64,000 nt of DNA, taken from positions 54,263 to 118,262 of the forward strand of contig JAHLJZ010000071.1 in the NCBI GenBank assembly GCA_025602915.1, read 5' to 3'. Below the pieces are notes generated by a model, which had not been told where the DNA came from, ran no database searches, and saw only the letters and a program-made list of their open reading frames with translations. Numbering within the stretch: the stretch's first letter is position 1; every line of letters begins with the position of its first letter. The position numbers and the translations under genes are program-made. Shown here one piece after another: positions 1-10,442 of this stretch. The DNA is from Paraphysoderma sedebokerense (lineage: Eukaryota; Blastocladiomycota; Physodermatomycetes; Physodermatales; Physodermataceae).

Positions 1-208
1 TCCAAACTTGACGATCTAGGCTCGTGGTAGCAGGATCATCCCATATTTCTGCGAATATTTCCTTATACCTAGTAACACTTTGATAAAACTCCAAATTTTC
101 TTCAGAATGCTCAGTATTTTTGAGAAAGGATTCAAACTCTTTTAGTGAATATGGAGAGACAGTTTCATTCGCTAGAAGAGCCTGCAATGTTGATTTTCGG
201 ACTGACAT
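1..208 (-). CDS. RGS-domain protein, 5' part only (cut by window edge)
   Basis: Start ATG is at 208 on the minus strand; 69 codons are visible before the edge. The residues TLQALLANETVSPYSL and the following EHSEENLEFY are the first helices of a regulator of G-protein signalling (RGS) domain, which speeds GTP hydrolysis by G-alpha subunits. It is identical to the first exon of the complete gene at 39215-40770. Whether this copy has its remaining exons depends on sequence left of the window, so it may be intact or truncated. It is divergent from the K+ transporter at 806. Confidence 0.8.
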   Translation of the reverse strand, partial: MSVRKSTLQALLANETVSPYSLKEFESFLKNTEHSEENLEFYQSVTRYKEIFAEIWDDPATTSLDRQVW

Positions 209-805
209 TCGATCGAGATTACAGTAATTATGAGAATGGGATAATTCGACGGCGCAATGATTTCGCAAAGACGAACGCGCTCGGAAAAACAAATAAATTT
301 TTGTCGATGAATGATGGGCAAAGAGATCACCAAACTTGTATACGAATGCCGACGGAAGATAAAATTCGATGGCTAAAGTGGAGTCGGAGTTTTCGCCTTG
401 ACTTTTTTGTACCTGAAAGTCAGAAGGAACGAACAAAGAAAGAGCTTGCTCCTGAGGGCACGCGAACCAAGTTCAGTCTGAAGGAAAGCAGTAGAGGTGA
501 GATTAGGTGTGTGGAATTTTCATTTCTGCCCCACCAGTCAATTACGAACCTTATCCTTCGTTATGCTACGTGGATAAAGCATTTGGGCCGATAATCCTTT
601 CCACAGTTTAATTGTTTGGCTTCATTCGAGTTAACCACTGCGGCCAATATCGTCAAGCCGATATTTGATGCTTCCCTTGCCAGGGGCAATTCGTCTTTGT
701 CTTGCTCTTTGCGAGGGGTCATCTGTCGTTACACTAACATGATAGTATAGTAATAATGGAGTTTAAGCTGCCGCTGTTGTTGTCCGTCTTCACCTTCCGA
801 AAATC
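209..805. other. Intergenic region between divergent RGS and HAK genes
   Basis: About 600 bases separate two divergent start codons (also at 40771-41367). It must hold both promoters and 5' leaders. The open frame at 145-594 on the plus strand begins with GTG, overlaps the RGS exon in antisense and resembles nothing I know, so I do not call it a gene. No clear regulatory motif was recognised. Confidence 0.5.
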
Positions 806-3783
806 ATGCATGATCCAAACATTAGTTCAAGCAGCAATTGTCCTAATTCCGCATCTTCACTTACGCCAAGGAAACCGCAAAATGTTTTGAACAACTTAGA
901 TGAAAATCCTAACTCTAAGGACGCCTTCCCTGCCGCAAAAAGGAAAAGCGTGGCGTCATTGGTTTCTCCGATACCAGTCTCGAATAACCGTCGCAGTTCG
1001 TTCTTCAGTTGGAGAGCATCATCACATGCACCAGCACTCGATCCAAGTTTATCATCTTACCTTAAAATGGCGGTTAAGAAGCCGCAAGATGACAAAAATG
1101 TGGATACGCAGGGTAGAAAGAGGAGACGATTATCGATTGGTACGATGTTACTCATTCCACCGATGCCAAAACGTTCTGAGAAGTATGCTCCAGTCGATGT
1201 TTTTCTGCCTTCGGCATTGCTGAGTGCAACTCATTTTCTAATCGTCTATTTCCTAGGATGTCATTGAGGGAAGTTATCAAATTGGCCGGTATAGCTACTG
1301 GTTTGATTTATGGTGATACTGCCACTGCTCCTATGTTTGTCCTCAAGCACATGGTCCACTCCGATTTCAACGAAACTGCTTATGAGCTGCAAATAATGGG
1401 TTTTCTCAGTATCATTATTTGGATCACAATCATCCTCGGTGCTATTAAATACGTTGGATGTGTTGTTCAAGCGGACAACAATGGTGAAGGGGGGACATTA
1501 GCGTTAATCTCAATGTTACCAAGTGCAGAAGAGGAAAGTGCCCCGGTTATAATCAAAAAGTTTTACCGTATCTTCTTTACGGCTGCATTGTTGGGTTGTG
1601 GATTCATCCTTGCAGACGGAGTTCGTAATTTCAGAATCATCCTTTCCAACATCTACTTGTATTGACTATTTCGTAGCTTATTACGTCCCCGATTTCAGTA
1701 GTCGCGGCCGTAGAGGGTCTATCAACAATTGATTCGTGAGTTGAGGATACTTCGTACAAGTTTCCGGTATTCCCTAATATCAAACCCTTACAATAGTGTC
1801 TTCGATGACTTGGTTATACCAATTGCTTGTGCGATATTGTTCGCGTTATTTTATTCTCAGCAGTACGGCACTGGCAAAGCATCGAGAGTTTTTATACCTC
1901 TTATGATCGTATGGTTCATTATTATATCGTCTCTGGGTCTTTATAGAATTATAGAAACCCCAAGAATATTATCAGCATGCAACCCTCTTTGGATCCTCCA
2001 TTTCGTCAGTTTCAAAGGAGCAAAAGCTTCGTTTTCTACTCTCTCTGATGCGTAAGTATACATATTATATTTACTTATTTTAAGCTGGTTTACAAATTCA
2101 TCAGTTTGTCAGGGTCCTTGCAATTACCGGACTTGAAACAATTTACGCCGACATCGGTTCGTACAAGCGAAAGCCGATATACTTATCATTTTTGACCGTT
2201 GTCGTTCCAGCCATCATTTTGAACTATCTTGGGTAACTTTTATAATAACTCTATACTTTGCATGGCAGCCAAATAATCTCTTTTTAGGCAAGGTGCACTT
2301 TTACTAAATGCGTTCGATAATGCTCTTCCCAGCAAAAACCTTGTCGTAGGAAATCCATTCTTTTATCTCCCGCCAAGGTTAGTGATAAAATAAATGTACA
2401 ATGAGATAATTACATTTTCTCATGTTTTGCATGTGGATCGATAGTTGGTTGCGATTGCCTCTGGTGTTGTTCGCCACACTCGTGTCCGCTATTGCTTCGC
2501 AAGGAACCATTTCTGGCTGTTTTAGTCTTGTTGGTGTGTATAGATTTTGATAGGTGAGCATTATTATCACTGTGACAGCACTAACTGCGCTGGCTTTGTT
2601 AGATCAAGCGGTATGTTTTTTGCAAAAAAAATGCAGCGACTTCTTCCCCAATGTCCTGATTAACCATGTTAGATCTCACTGCGAGCGTTTCCGCCGGTGG
2701 AGACCTATCACATAGTCAAGGATGGTCATGAGAGCGTTTATGTACCGATTCTCAACAAGATATTGTTACTTGGTGGACTCGTATTGGTGATAGTATTTCA
2801 GAAGGGCGACTCAATTACAAATTTGTATGGTTGGTAACATTCTCCCAGATCTTAAACTTCAAGTTTATTGACAACAAATTAGGGCTGTGTGTGGCTGGTG
2901 CAATGACTATAACTTCCATTCTATTTATTCTTGTGATGAAGTTCAAGTGGAAGACGAAAATGACACTTATTGTTTTGTTCATGCCCATCCTGGCTTTGGA
3001 TACATTGCTCTTCATATCAACACTTACGAAAGTGGTGAAATTTGCTTGGGTCGCAATTATAATCAGCCTGTTCTTCTTTTTTGTTATGTTCGTTTGGCAC
3101 AACATCACTGAAGAGATAAAAAATATTGAAGATAATGACTTGTGGAATATAGCGATGTTGCGACAACATGTCCGTACCCATCCCCGAATAACGAATGCAA
3201 TGGGCGTCTTCTTTGCGTCCGGTGATGAAGGTAACCCCAACTCAAATTTGGTTTCAAAACTGCGTGCATAAAAATTTAACAATTTGATATTCAGAGGTTC
3301 CTGACGCTCTGTGTAAACTCGGCCTCCGATTACAATGCCTTCCGGAAATAATTTTAATGGTTACAGTCTTTTGTGTGCCGCTTCCATTTGTCAGCGACGA
3401 AGATCGGATTCAATTCCGAACGATTGACTCCGCGCTTGGATTATATAAAGTCACTGTATGCTATGGCTTTGCAGAAAGACAAGTAGATACAATGCATGCG
3501 ATTGTAAAAGCACGAAAGCGGGGATTGAGACACAAAGAAGGGGATCCGGTGTCATTCTTTACTTGCAGAAGTTCCATAGTAAGTCATCCCGCAAAAGGTC
3601 GGCTGCATGCGTTGTACGTTGCATTCTATGAGATTATGAGTAGAAATAGTTCAAACTTTGTTTACAGCTACAAACTACCCGCTAAAGATACGATGGAGGT
3701 GTGTTCAAAGCATTGATAATTTTTCATGATTCCATTTAACGATTCTAGCTTCATTTTAGATAACCAGTCAAATATTCATTTGA
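806..3783 (+). CDS. HAK: HAK/KUP-family potassium transporter
   Basis: Plasma-membrane K+ uptake carrier. Exon 1 (806-1182) encodes a Ser/Lys/Arg-rich cytoplasmic N-terminus. Exon 2 (1257-1620) opens with SLREVIKLAGIATGLIYGD, the first membrane segment and GxxYGD signature of HAK/KUP carriers. Later exons give about 12 hydrophobic segments, including ILADG, VVAAVEGL, LAITGLETIYADIG, ISGCFSL and FKWKTKMTLIV. The C-terminus ends ITSQIFI after a last intron (acceptor at 3759, stop 3781-3783). Between ISGCFSLV and ISLRAF the reading frame needs an 8-base exon (2603-2610). An AATAAA at 3945-3950 may serve polyadenylation. The two introns around the ADG motif use a weak donor (GTTCGT), so those borders are less sure. 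HAK carriers are usual in fungi and plants and absent from animals. Confidence 0.93.
2603..2610 (+). other. HAK: 8-nt microexon in the HAK gene
   Basis: Eight bases (atcaagcg) completing Asp-Gln-Ala are flanked by an AG at 2601-2602 and a GT at 2611-2612. Joining upstream exon end 2533 and downstream start 2673 restores LVDQAISLRAF, matching the HAK family pattern (SLxxQAIxLGxxP). No other splice choice in 2534-2672 keeps the frame and this motif. Confidence 0.7.
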
Positions 3784-4239
3784 ATGGATTACTCAAGTTA
3801 AAATCTTTATGGAAACTATTTTCTTTTGGGGTTCATACTGACCAGAATTTCATGTTGATGATTCACATCGCAATTCCGGGCTTTTAACTGTTTTCGTGTG
3901 TGATTAGTTTTATGCTGTAATAATATTTATAAATAGAAATGCTCAATAAAACATAATCAAGACACATATGTGATAATTGCCACCGTTCTCTAGTTCTCTA
4001 ATGATAATGAGTTTTCATTGTAGAATCATCGCTAGAGCCAGCTCTGCTCATTGATGACTCTATAGAAAATTATAGAGTCTAAAATACCTTATAAAAAATC
4101 ACTGAATTACAGATCGAGGATTTAACGAGACTAAGCTTAAATGTCATTGTATCAAGAGGCAGTTTTTGAAAGCATTTAAAATCTGGAAAATTATCGCCGA
4201 TATTAGTATTGTGCTTCACGGAAAGCGAAGCCTATAGCT
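3784..4239. other. Intergenic region between convergent HAK and katanin genes
   Basis: AT-rich 456 bases between two stop codons (second copy 44346-44801). Apart from AATAAA at 3945-3950 and a short AT-rich palindrome (gactctatagaaaattatagagtc near 4055-4080), I see no feature. Confidence 0.5.
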
Positions 4240-7218
4240 TTATTGATCCCCAAGATGGGAGAACTCCTTCAAGGCATCCCTAATACAATTCCCTAAGGTT
4301 CCCGGAACTTTCATCAGGTCATTTAGCTGCGCTCGAATCATTTTTAATTCTTCGTAGCAAGATTTACATTTCCTGATCCTGCCGAACGGATTAGAACGAC
4401 AATAGTCAGAAAATATACGTGGAATAAATGAAGGCAATATAGCGACATATAAAAAGAGTGTGAACAGAAGGAAGCATAAGAGTGACGGAGAAAAGGAGCT
4501 TAATTACTTCTCATCGCGATTAATATCTACACCAGGTGAGTAGAATTGCTGAACTGATAGTGTCGTTTTAATCAGTTCCCCAAATTTTCGAAGAATTATT
4601 TTGATTGTAGAGCAGGCTGTTGTGATATAGCTTTTGAATTAACAGTCGAGTCAGACATACGGACACTAATGTTTCACACTATTTTGATTAAATGAATGTC
4701 ACCATACTCTTCATACACATCGAACAGCAACTCCCTTAACAGCGGCAACAATCCCGTGCTAACATCCAAACTAATAAGTCTAGGTCTTGACATTAGCAGC
4801 CTCATAACATCAATCCAGACACTGCGATCATGTACTTCGTAAAGCGCTAACACAGAATTTCTAGCGTTCGATTCGATCCAAAGGGATTTGACAACACGAA
4901 GATGTTTCAGTCGCGTCGAAAGAATCGCTATCATGGAGCTACTGGAGGTTTGCATATTGCTGATCAGTTCCGACTCCGACCGTGGATGCAATGACGATGT
5001 GGTGATAGGTGCTCGAGTGCGCTCGCTCCCTCGCTAATCAAACAAAGAACGTAATTGATGAAATCTATAATCATACAGAAAAGAGAGAAGAAAATCTTAC
5101 TCACCATGAATTCGATGAAATCCAAGTTGATCATGGATTGTCCGACGGCTGGAACGAATGGCGATTTCATTCCGCCAGAGACGCTGGTATTTGGAACATG
5201 ACTTGTGATCTCCAAGGGAGTTTTACTATCGACAAGGGTTAATCCTATTAATCTTCTATCCAGATCTAACCGCTCGCCCAGCATTGGTGCTACTTCACGA
5301 GGATTATCAATGCTACTTAAGTATTGTTGCTCCAATTCATCAAATGACATCGATGATCCCGTCACATCTACTTGTGTATTTTGATTGACAACGTTGCTAT
5401 TCGACCTCGACAACATGGGTAAGCTCGAGCCTGAAGAGTTTGATCGGTTGAGAGATCCGTGTGATACAGTATTGTTTGTCAAAGTTGAAGATGTGAATGC
5501 CTTTTTAGCGGTTTTTGGATGTTTGAACCGCGGCTTAGGCGTTGATATTGACGAGGCGGAGTTGGGACGATGAGACATGGTTGAGGAGGAAGACGGAAGA
5601 TTAGGAAGAATTGGCGGTGTTGAAGTAGAGATGGATGATGAAGAGTCAAATTCTACATTTATATTATATATAGTTAGCGCTATAGACGGAGGAGATGCCT
5701 ACATGGCTAAATACCATATGCTGCTGATTTTTGGAGCTCTGAGATAACCCCATTCATATGTATAGGTGGCAAAGTCGGCTGGTCAGATGCAAAAGCTTGA
5801 TCAAGAACTGCAGTTATCAATTTCGGTGAACCAGTTTGCGTCATATTAGTGTAAGTCATAAAATCCGGTGTCGTTAAATGGTCCTTCCGGTTAAACTGAA
5901 GCTGACTTTTGCTGCCGACAGTGTGGGATTCACTCGGGGCCACTTGAAGGCTATCGCTCGACTTAAACGGCCGACATTGCTGAATCAGAGTTGCAAACTC
6001 AGTTGATGATCGAGAATCATGTATAGTACAACTATACACACCATTATATCTGCTACCCATACTGTGACGATACTTTGATCTATCGTGGCAGCGACCAATT
6101 GACCCGAATTGGATGTTGCATTGAACTCCGCCAGGTTTTTCCAGTCGACATTGACAGTATCGTGACAAAATAACGGCTCCCATTCCCAAATCTTCGATGT
6201 AACTCATCAGTGTAATGCGTATTGAAGCCTTTTTACTACTACTAAATTTGAATTCTCACCTTAAATCCTTCATTGCTAGCGGCAATACAAACACTTCCAT
6301 CATTCGTAAAACCTAGCTTTTTTAGTTTTGATACTGGATTACTGTACTCTGGTGTGGATGATAACAAGTCAAAGGTCTCCATATCCCAAAATTTGATTTC
6401 ACCGTTTTCGCTTCCCGTGGCCATGAGGAACTCGTTTGGATGGAAACATATTGTACTAATAGAGCTCTTCGTATGACTGAACGTATGGAGTAGTTTTCCA
6501 CCAGTTAAATCCCACAACTGATATGTCGAGGCCATACATTTTCTAGTTAGATTAATGGATTCAGATGTTTACAACGCGGCATTTGTTACCTTGATTTGAG
6601 ATTCTTCCCCTCCAGTTGCGATCCATTTTCCGTCAGGGGACATTCTAAGGATATGAACGGACTCGTGCTGCCCGGAATAAGTTTGAATGCACCCTTTTCT
6701 TCGGATGTCCCATACCTTTAATGATCCATCGTTGGACACCGAAGCAAAAAATTCACCAAATGGATGAAATTCCACTGCTCGTACATTGGATCGATGACCA
6801 CTTAATGTCCGTATCACTAAGACAAGGGAAGCCGCAAATGAAGTTTTACTGTACTCTTAGTCATCCGCATTGATTTATATTTCGGTTTACCTTTTGCATG
6901 CTCCAAATCCCACAATTTGATTGATCCCCCTGCAGACCCGGCGACCACCAATTGCTCCACTGAATCCATTGTTACACATTCTACCGGAGTAGTGTGACCA
7001 GAGAGGCTCTTTATTAATTAGAATGAAAAAGAATTTGTATTTATGGATTTGTGGTGGTAGGGGTCCTTGTGAGAACGGCAATATTACCATGATACATTCG
7101 TTCCGGCCGATAGCCCACAAATTGACTCTTCTATCGTCACCCCCTGTGACCATAACCCTAGCACTTTGCGGACCGATTTTCAGACATGATACAGCGGAGG
7201 CATGGGCGATGAAGTCGT
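4240..7218 (-). CDS. KATNB1: Katanin p80 (B1) regulatory subunit
   Basis: Non-catalytic partner of the microtubule-severing AAA protein katanin p60; it targets the complex to spindle poles and basal bodies. Spliced exons give six WD40-like repeats: [32 protein letters not shown] with [24 protein letters not shown] with [46 protein letters not shown] with IKFWDME, and [20 protein letters not shown] long Ser/Thr-rich linker follows (about 5580-6000), then the C-terminal con80 domain ([55 protein letters not shown]). The stop is at 4240-4242. The order and residues match animal katanin p80 throughout. The first coding exon upstream of 7218 is uncertain; an ATG at 7302 with an intron at 7219-7265 is possible. 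The gene is head to head with IFT22. Confidence 0.93.
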
Positions 7219-7490
7219 CTTCGAACAGGTGGCGAAATTATGTGAGTCACAGTGCGACGACAAACAAGGATAGAAAAAAGGAAGCACGTAGTCAACAAAC
7301 ATAATTTTCCAACTATGGGCATGGGTATCAAGATCTTATGGAATGTATGGTGGAAGGTATCTTGACAGGATGATGACAAGAAAAAATAAGTGGATCGCGA
7401 AGGCTGAAGAACGCGTGAATACAAGAACGGTCGGCCAAGGATTCCCATTACGACCAGCAACGAAACATTGTTAAATTCACAGCCTAGAAA
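7219..7490. promoter_or_regulatory. Shared promoter region of katanin p80 and IFT22
   Basis: At most 272 bases, and about 190 if katanin starts at 7302, separate the two divergent start regions (second copy 47781-48052). With both genes tied to microtubules and flagella, one bidirectional promoter is a reasonable inference. I did not recognise an RFX-type X-box. The minus frame at 7158-7613 is a shadow across both genes. Confidence 0.45.
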
Positions 7491-8456
7491 ATGACATCGT
7501 CCAGAAGAGTAAAGATCGCTCTGATAGGTCCTCCTCAGTCGGGGAAAACTTGTATAGCCAGTGATGTTATTTTTATCGCGCTCTCTCTGAGTATCGGCAA
7601 CTCTTCTTAACACTCAAAATGTTTCTGCCAATCCAGACTACCTCGCTTCAATCGACTCATCCCTCCGTAAAAACAAATATAGGCCCACAGTTGGTGTTAG
7701 GATTTTGGAATTTGACAGAAAAATCAAGCAAACTGGGAGCACGAAAAGTAGATCAGCGTCAGATAGTCCAGTTACTGTAACGGTGGAGTTGTGGTGCGTT
7801 TGCTTTATCTGTTCATATGTTTTGACCCTAAAAATTGATCGGTTAATCCAAGGGACTGTTCCGGTAACGAAAAGTGAGTAATTTACATCTATTGATGCTC
7901 GTGTGATGTATAGGTATACCAAACCATGCCCTGACTGGACACATTCAATATCATTCTGTTCCATGTACTTCAAACTGAAAGTTACGAGGGCAACTGGTCA
8001 TCTCTTATTGAGGATGCCGATGGCATATGCTTTACGATTAACGCGGACAGCAGCAATGTAGATGCCGATCTATTGAAATGGTCATTGTTGTTGTCTCTAT
8101 TTCCAAACAATATGTAAATTTGACATGTCTCTTATCTGTGCTGTTCTTCCGCAGGCATTCTCAATTTAATTACCTAAAAGACCAGCAATCTATAATTTTC
8201 CTGCATAAAATGCAAAATCCAAATCAATCAAGATCAAAATTCAAGCTACGTAAGTTACCAATCATCATCTTATGACTTCAATTGGATTTTGCCAATTTTA
8301 TCGGTTCATCCATATTAACAATCGGCTATTATACATAAAACAGCGAAGGCACTTGCTAAGATATCGGCAATTTATACGAGTCTTGATGTGGATGCTGACA
8401 CAATGAATATTCAAAGCCAATTTGATCGACTGTTAAGTAACTGTTTGGCAAAATGA
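7491..8456 (+). CDS. IFT22: IFT22 / RABL5 intraflagellar transport small GTPase
   Basis: Rab-like GTPase of the IFT-B complex, needed to build and maintain the flagellum. Six exons were traced: 7491-7560, from 7637 to an end shortly after ELW, a short exon DCSGNE ending at 7873, from 7982, then two more to stop 8454-8456. The 184-residue product has P-loop GPPQSGKT (residues 13-20), PTVGVRILEFD (40-50, matching PTQGVRILEFE in animal IFT22), ELWDCSG (74-80), and the family's weak C-terminal half without a classic NKxD motif. Animal IFT22 is 185 residues. An intron cuts inside the P-loop exon right after CIA, restoring ANYL. This is a strong marker that the organism makes a flagellum. Confidence 0.92.
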
Positions 8457-8687
8457 GAGAAGACCAAAACGAAAATGAAGTGGATAGGATAGCATAGAAG
8501 AAGTGACTGAGTCTTGCTCTTTTTCCATTTACATATCTTGGATTAGTGTGATTCGCGATAACAATTTGTAAACATGTTGTCGGACTACGGGAAAGTCGCG
8601 GAATTTCAGTTTCTAACATTGAAGTAAACCTTTATTGATTATGCCTGGTCAAATGGAATCTCCTTCCAAACTTCTATAAGCGCAATC

Positions 8688-10318
8688 TCATGATGCAGTA
8701 TTCTGTAGATAGTTCCTGAACCAATCTCTAAAGTTGACATGAGTCAAGTCGATGCCGACTTTCTGCATAGCTGAGGTTGATAATTGAGCGTTGTTGGGTC
8801 TTGGTGCTGTTGTTTGAGAAAAAGTATACATGAATATGACGATTTGAAGATTTAAGAAGTTTTAAGACTGATCGAATTGAATTTTTTACCTGCATCGGGT
8901 TTGGGACCTGCAGGATTGATGTGGTCGATAGGAACTGCTAAAAGTTCACCAAAAATTTCTACCGAGTAGAATTAGGGCATATTCTTCAACCTTGCCAAAG
9001 AGAATTCCAAGAAAAAGAACAGAATACATACTGCACATATCATATTTCGTCATCCTTTCCGTAGCACTAAAATGGAAAATACCATGGATAGCGGGATTCT
9101 TCTGAACAACGGCTTTTTCAATCAACTGATGAATTACGTTTCCGACGTCGAGGACTGTAATCGTTAGAGTAAACAATTTTGTATTAGCTATAATTTCAAA
9201 ACTCGACATGTGGATACGAATAGGGCAAGACTACCGTTCGTAGGGTACCGAATCTGCACATTATCCATGTCTACTCTGTTAGACGGATTCTAGTTTGAAT
9301 TAATGTGATTAGCATAAGCGCTACAAACAGCTTTACAAATGATTGAACGAACTTTGACAATATCCATTAGTATGTTGACTGCAGATTCTTCAGGTTTAGC
9401 AACCGGGCCGTATAAAACTGGAACACGAAGAATAACCGCACTAGGGTTCACCTGACGAATTGCCTGTTCGCCATTAAATTTAGTCTTGCCTTTATAAGTG
9501 TTAATGTTAACGGACGAGAAATGCAAGGGGCAGTCAGCAAACATTTCGTCTGGAGAGGAGGGTCGTCTATGAAGTCTTATGACGCACCATAGAAGTTCAA
9601 AGGGTTCGGCAGGTCGTTAACCTCGTAAGGCGGTTTGGCCCCGTCAAAGACATAATCCGTTGAGATATATATAAAGAGGGCTTTCAGTCTTAAAGCCAGG
9701 TTGGCCAAATGTTCAGTCGTCGCGACGTTTAACTAAATTAACAAAGTACGTCATACTTCTGTAATGCAAAAACTAAGGTAATCCAGTTCTGTTGCCCATA
9801 CTTTTAGTGCTCCGTCAGGATCTTTGGCAGCAACATCTGGCCGCCTCTCGGCTGTGTTCGTGAGGGAAGGAGACACGAAGGTAAGATCACTTTGACAAGC
9901 TGCACGCAATGGCAGGCATAGGATAGAACTGTACCAGCACAGTGAACAATCACATTTGGCTTCTCGGTTTCAAAGAATTTTGTCACTGCTTCTGGGTCGA
10001 GAAGGTCGAGCTGATGTCGATTTGCAAGTAGCAAAGAATAAGCCAAGGGCAGATGACAAGTAACTGCGAGAACAAGGTACAAACTTTTTTGAGGCTTCCG
10101 TGTGCTCTTGAAAATCCAAGTCCGACGACTGATTTAAAAAGTTAAACGGGAATGCGTCAGCACGAGAATCTAATATAAATCGTTAACGGTGGCAGAATGC
10201 CGACATCACCATCGTAATCTTTGGCAAGAGTGCCCATGACAGCCCTGCCGAGGAGACCAGACGCCCCGGTGACGATGATTTTAGGTTTCTGCTGAGTGAG
10301 GTTCATGTTCCCGTTCAT
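8688..10318 (-). CDS. MAT2B: MAT2B-like NAD(P)-binding regulatory subunit of methionine adenosyltransferase
   Basis: Extended short-chain dehydrogenase/RmlD family. The start is ATG 10318; an N-terminal Rossmann motif IVTGASGLLGRAV follows at about residue 15. Further exons carry DPEAVTKFF, PNVIVHCAG, the segment around YVFDGAKPPY, PLNFYGKTK (catalytic-type YxxxK, spliced over an intron), NPSAVILRVPVLYGPV, ESAVNILMDIVK, VLDVGNVIHQLI, GIFHFSATERMTKYDM and AVPIDHINPAGPKP. These follow human MAT2B in order, so a role in tuning S-adenosylmethionine synthesis is likely; dTDP-4-dehydrorhamnose reductase activity is the alternative. The stop is at 8688-8690. It is divergent from the CAX gene with about 124 bases between start codons. 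Confidence 0.88.
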
Positions 10319-10442
10319 GTAAAAAGATGCTGTTCTGAAAGACTGTGGATATATGTGTAAGCTGGTCCACCGCCAGACCGCGCGTTGCCTTGATTGAATC
10401 TCATCCGCAGTCTGATTTATCGCCTGCACTGATAACACCAAG

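Noticed and set aside
145-594. 149-codon plus-strand open frame (again at 40707-41156)
   Set aside because: It begins at GTG, is antisense to the RGS first exon and has no family features.
3580-3667. Apparent intron (GTAAGT...ACAG) near the end of the HAK gene
   Set aside because: Splicing it causes an early stop, while reading through gives SHPAKG...RNSSNFVYSYKLPAKDTME, the usual HAK C-terminal pattern.
7158-7613. 151-codon minus-strand open frame over the katanin/IFT22 intergenic region
   Set aside because: It is antisense to the P-loop exon of IFT22, whose spliced frame matches its family closely; composition is random.
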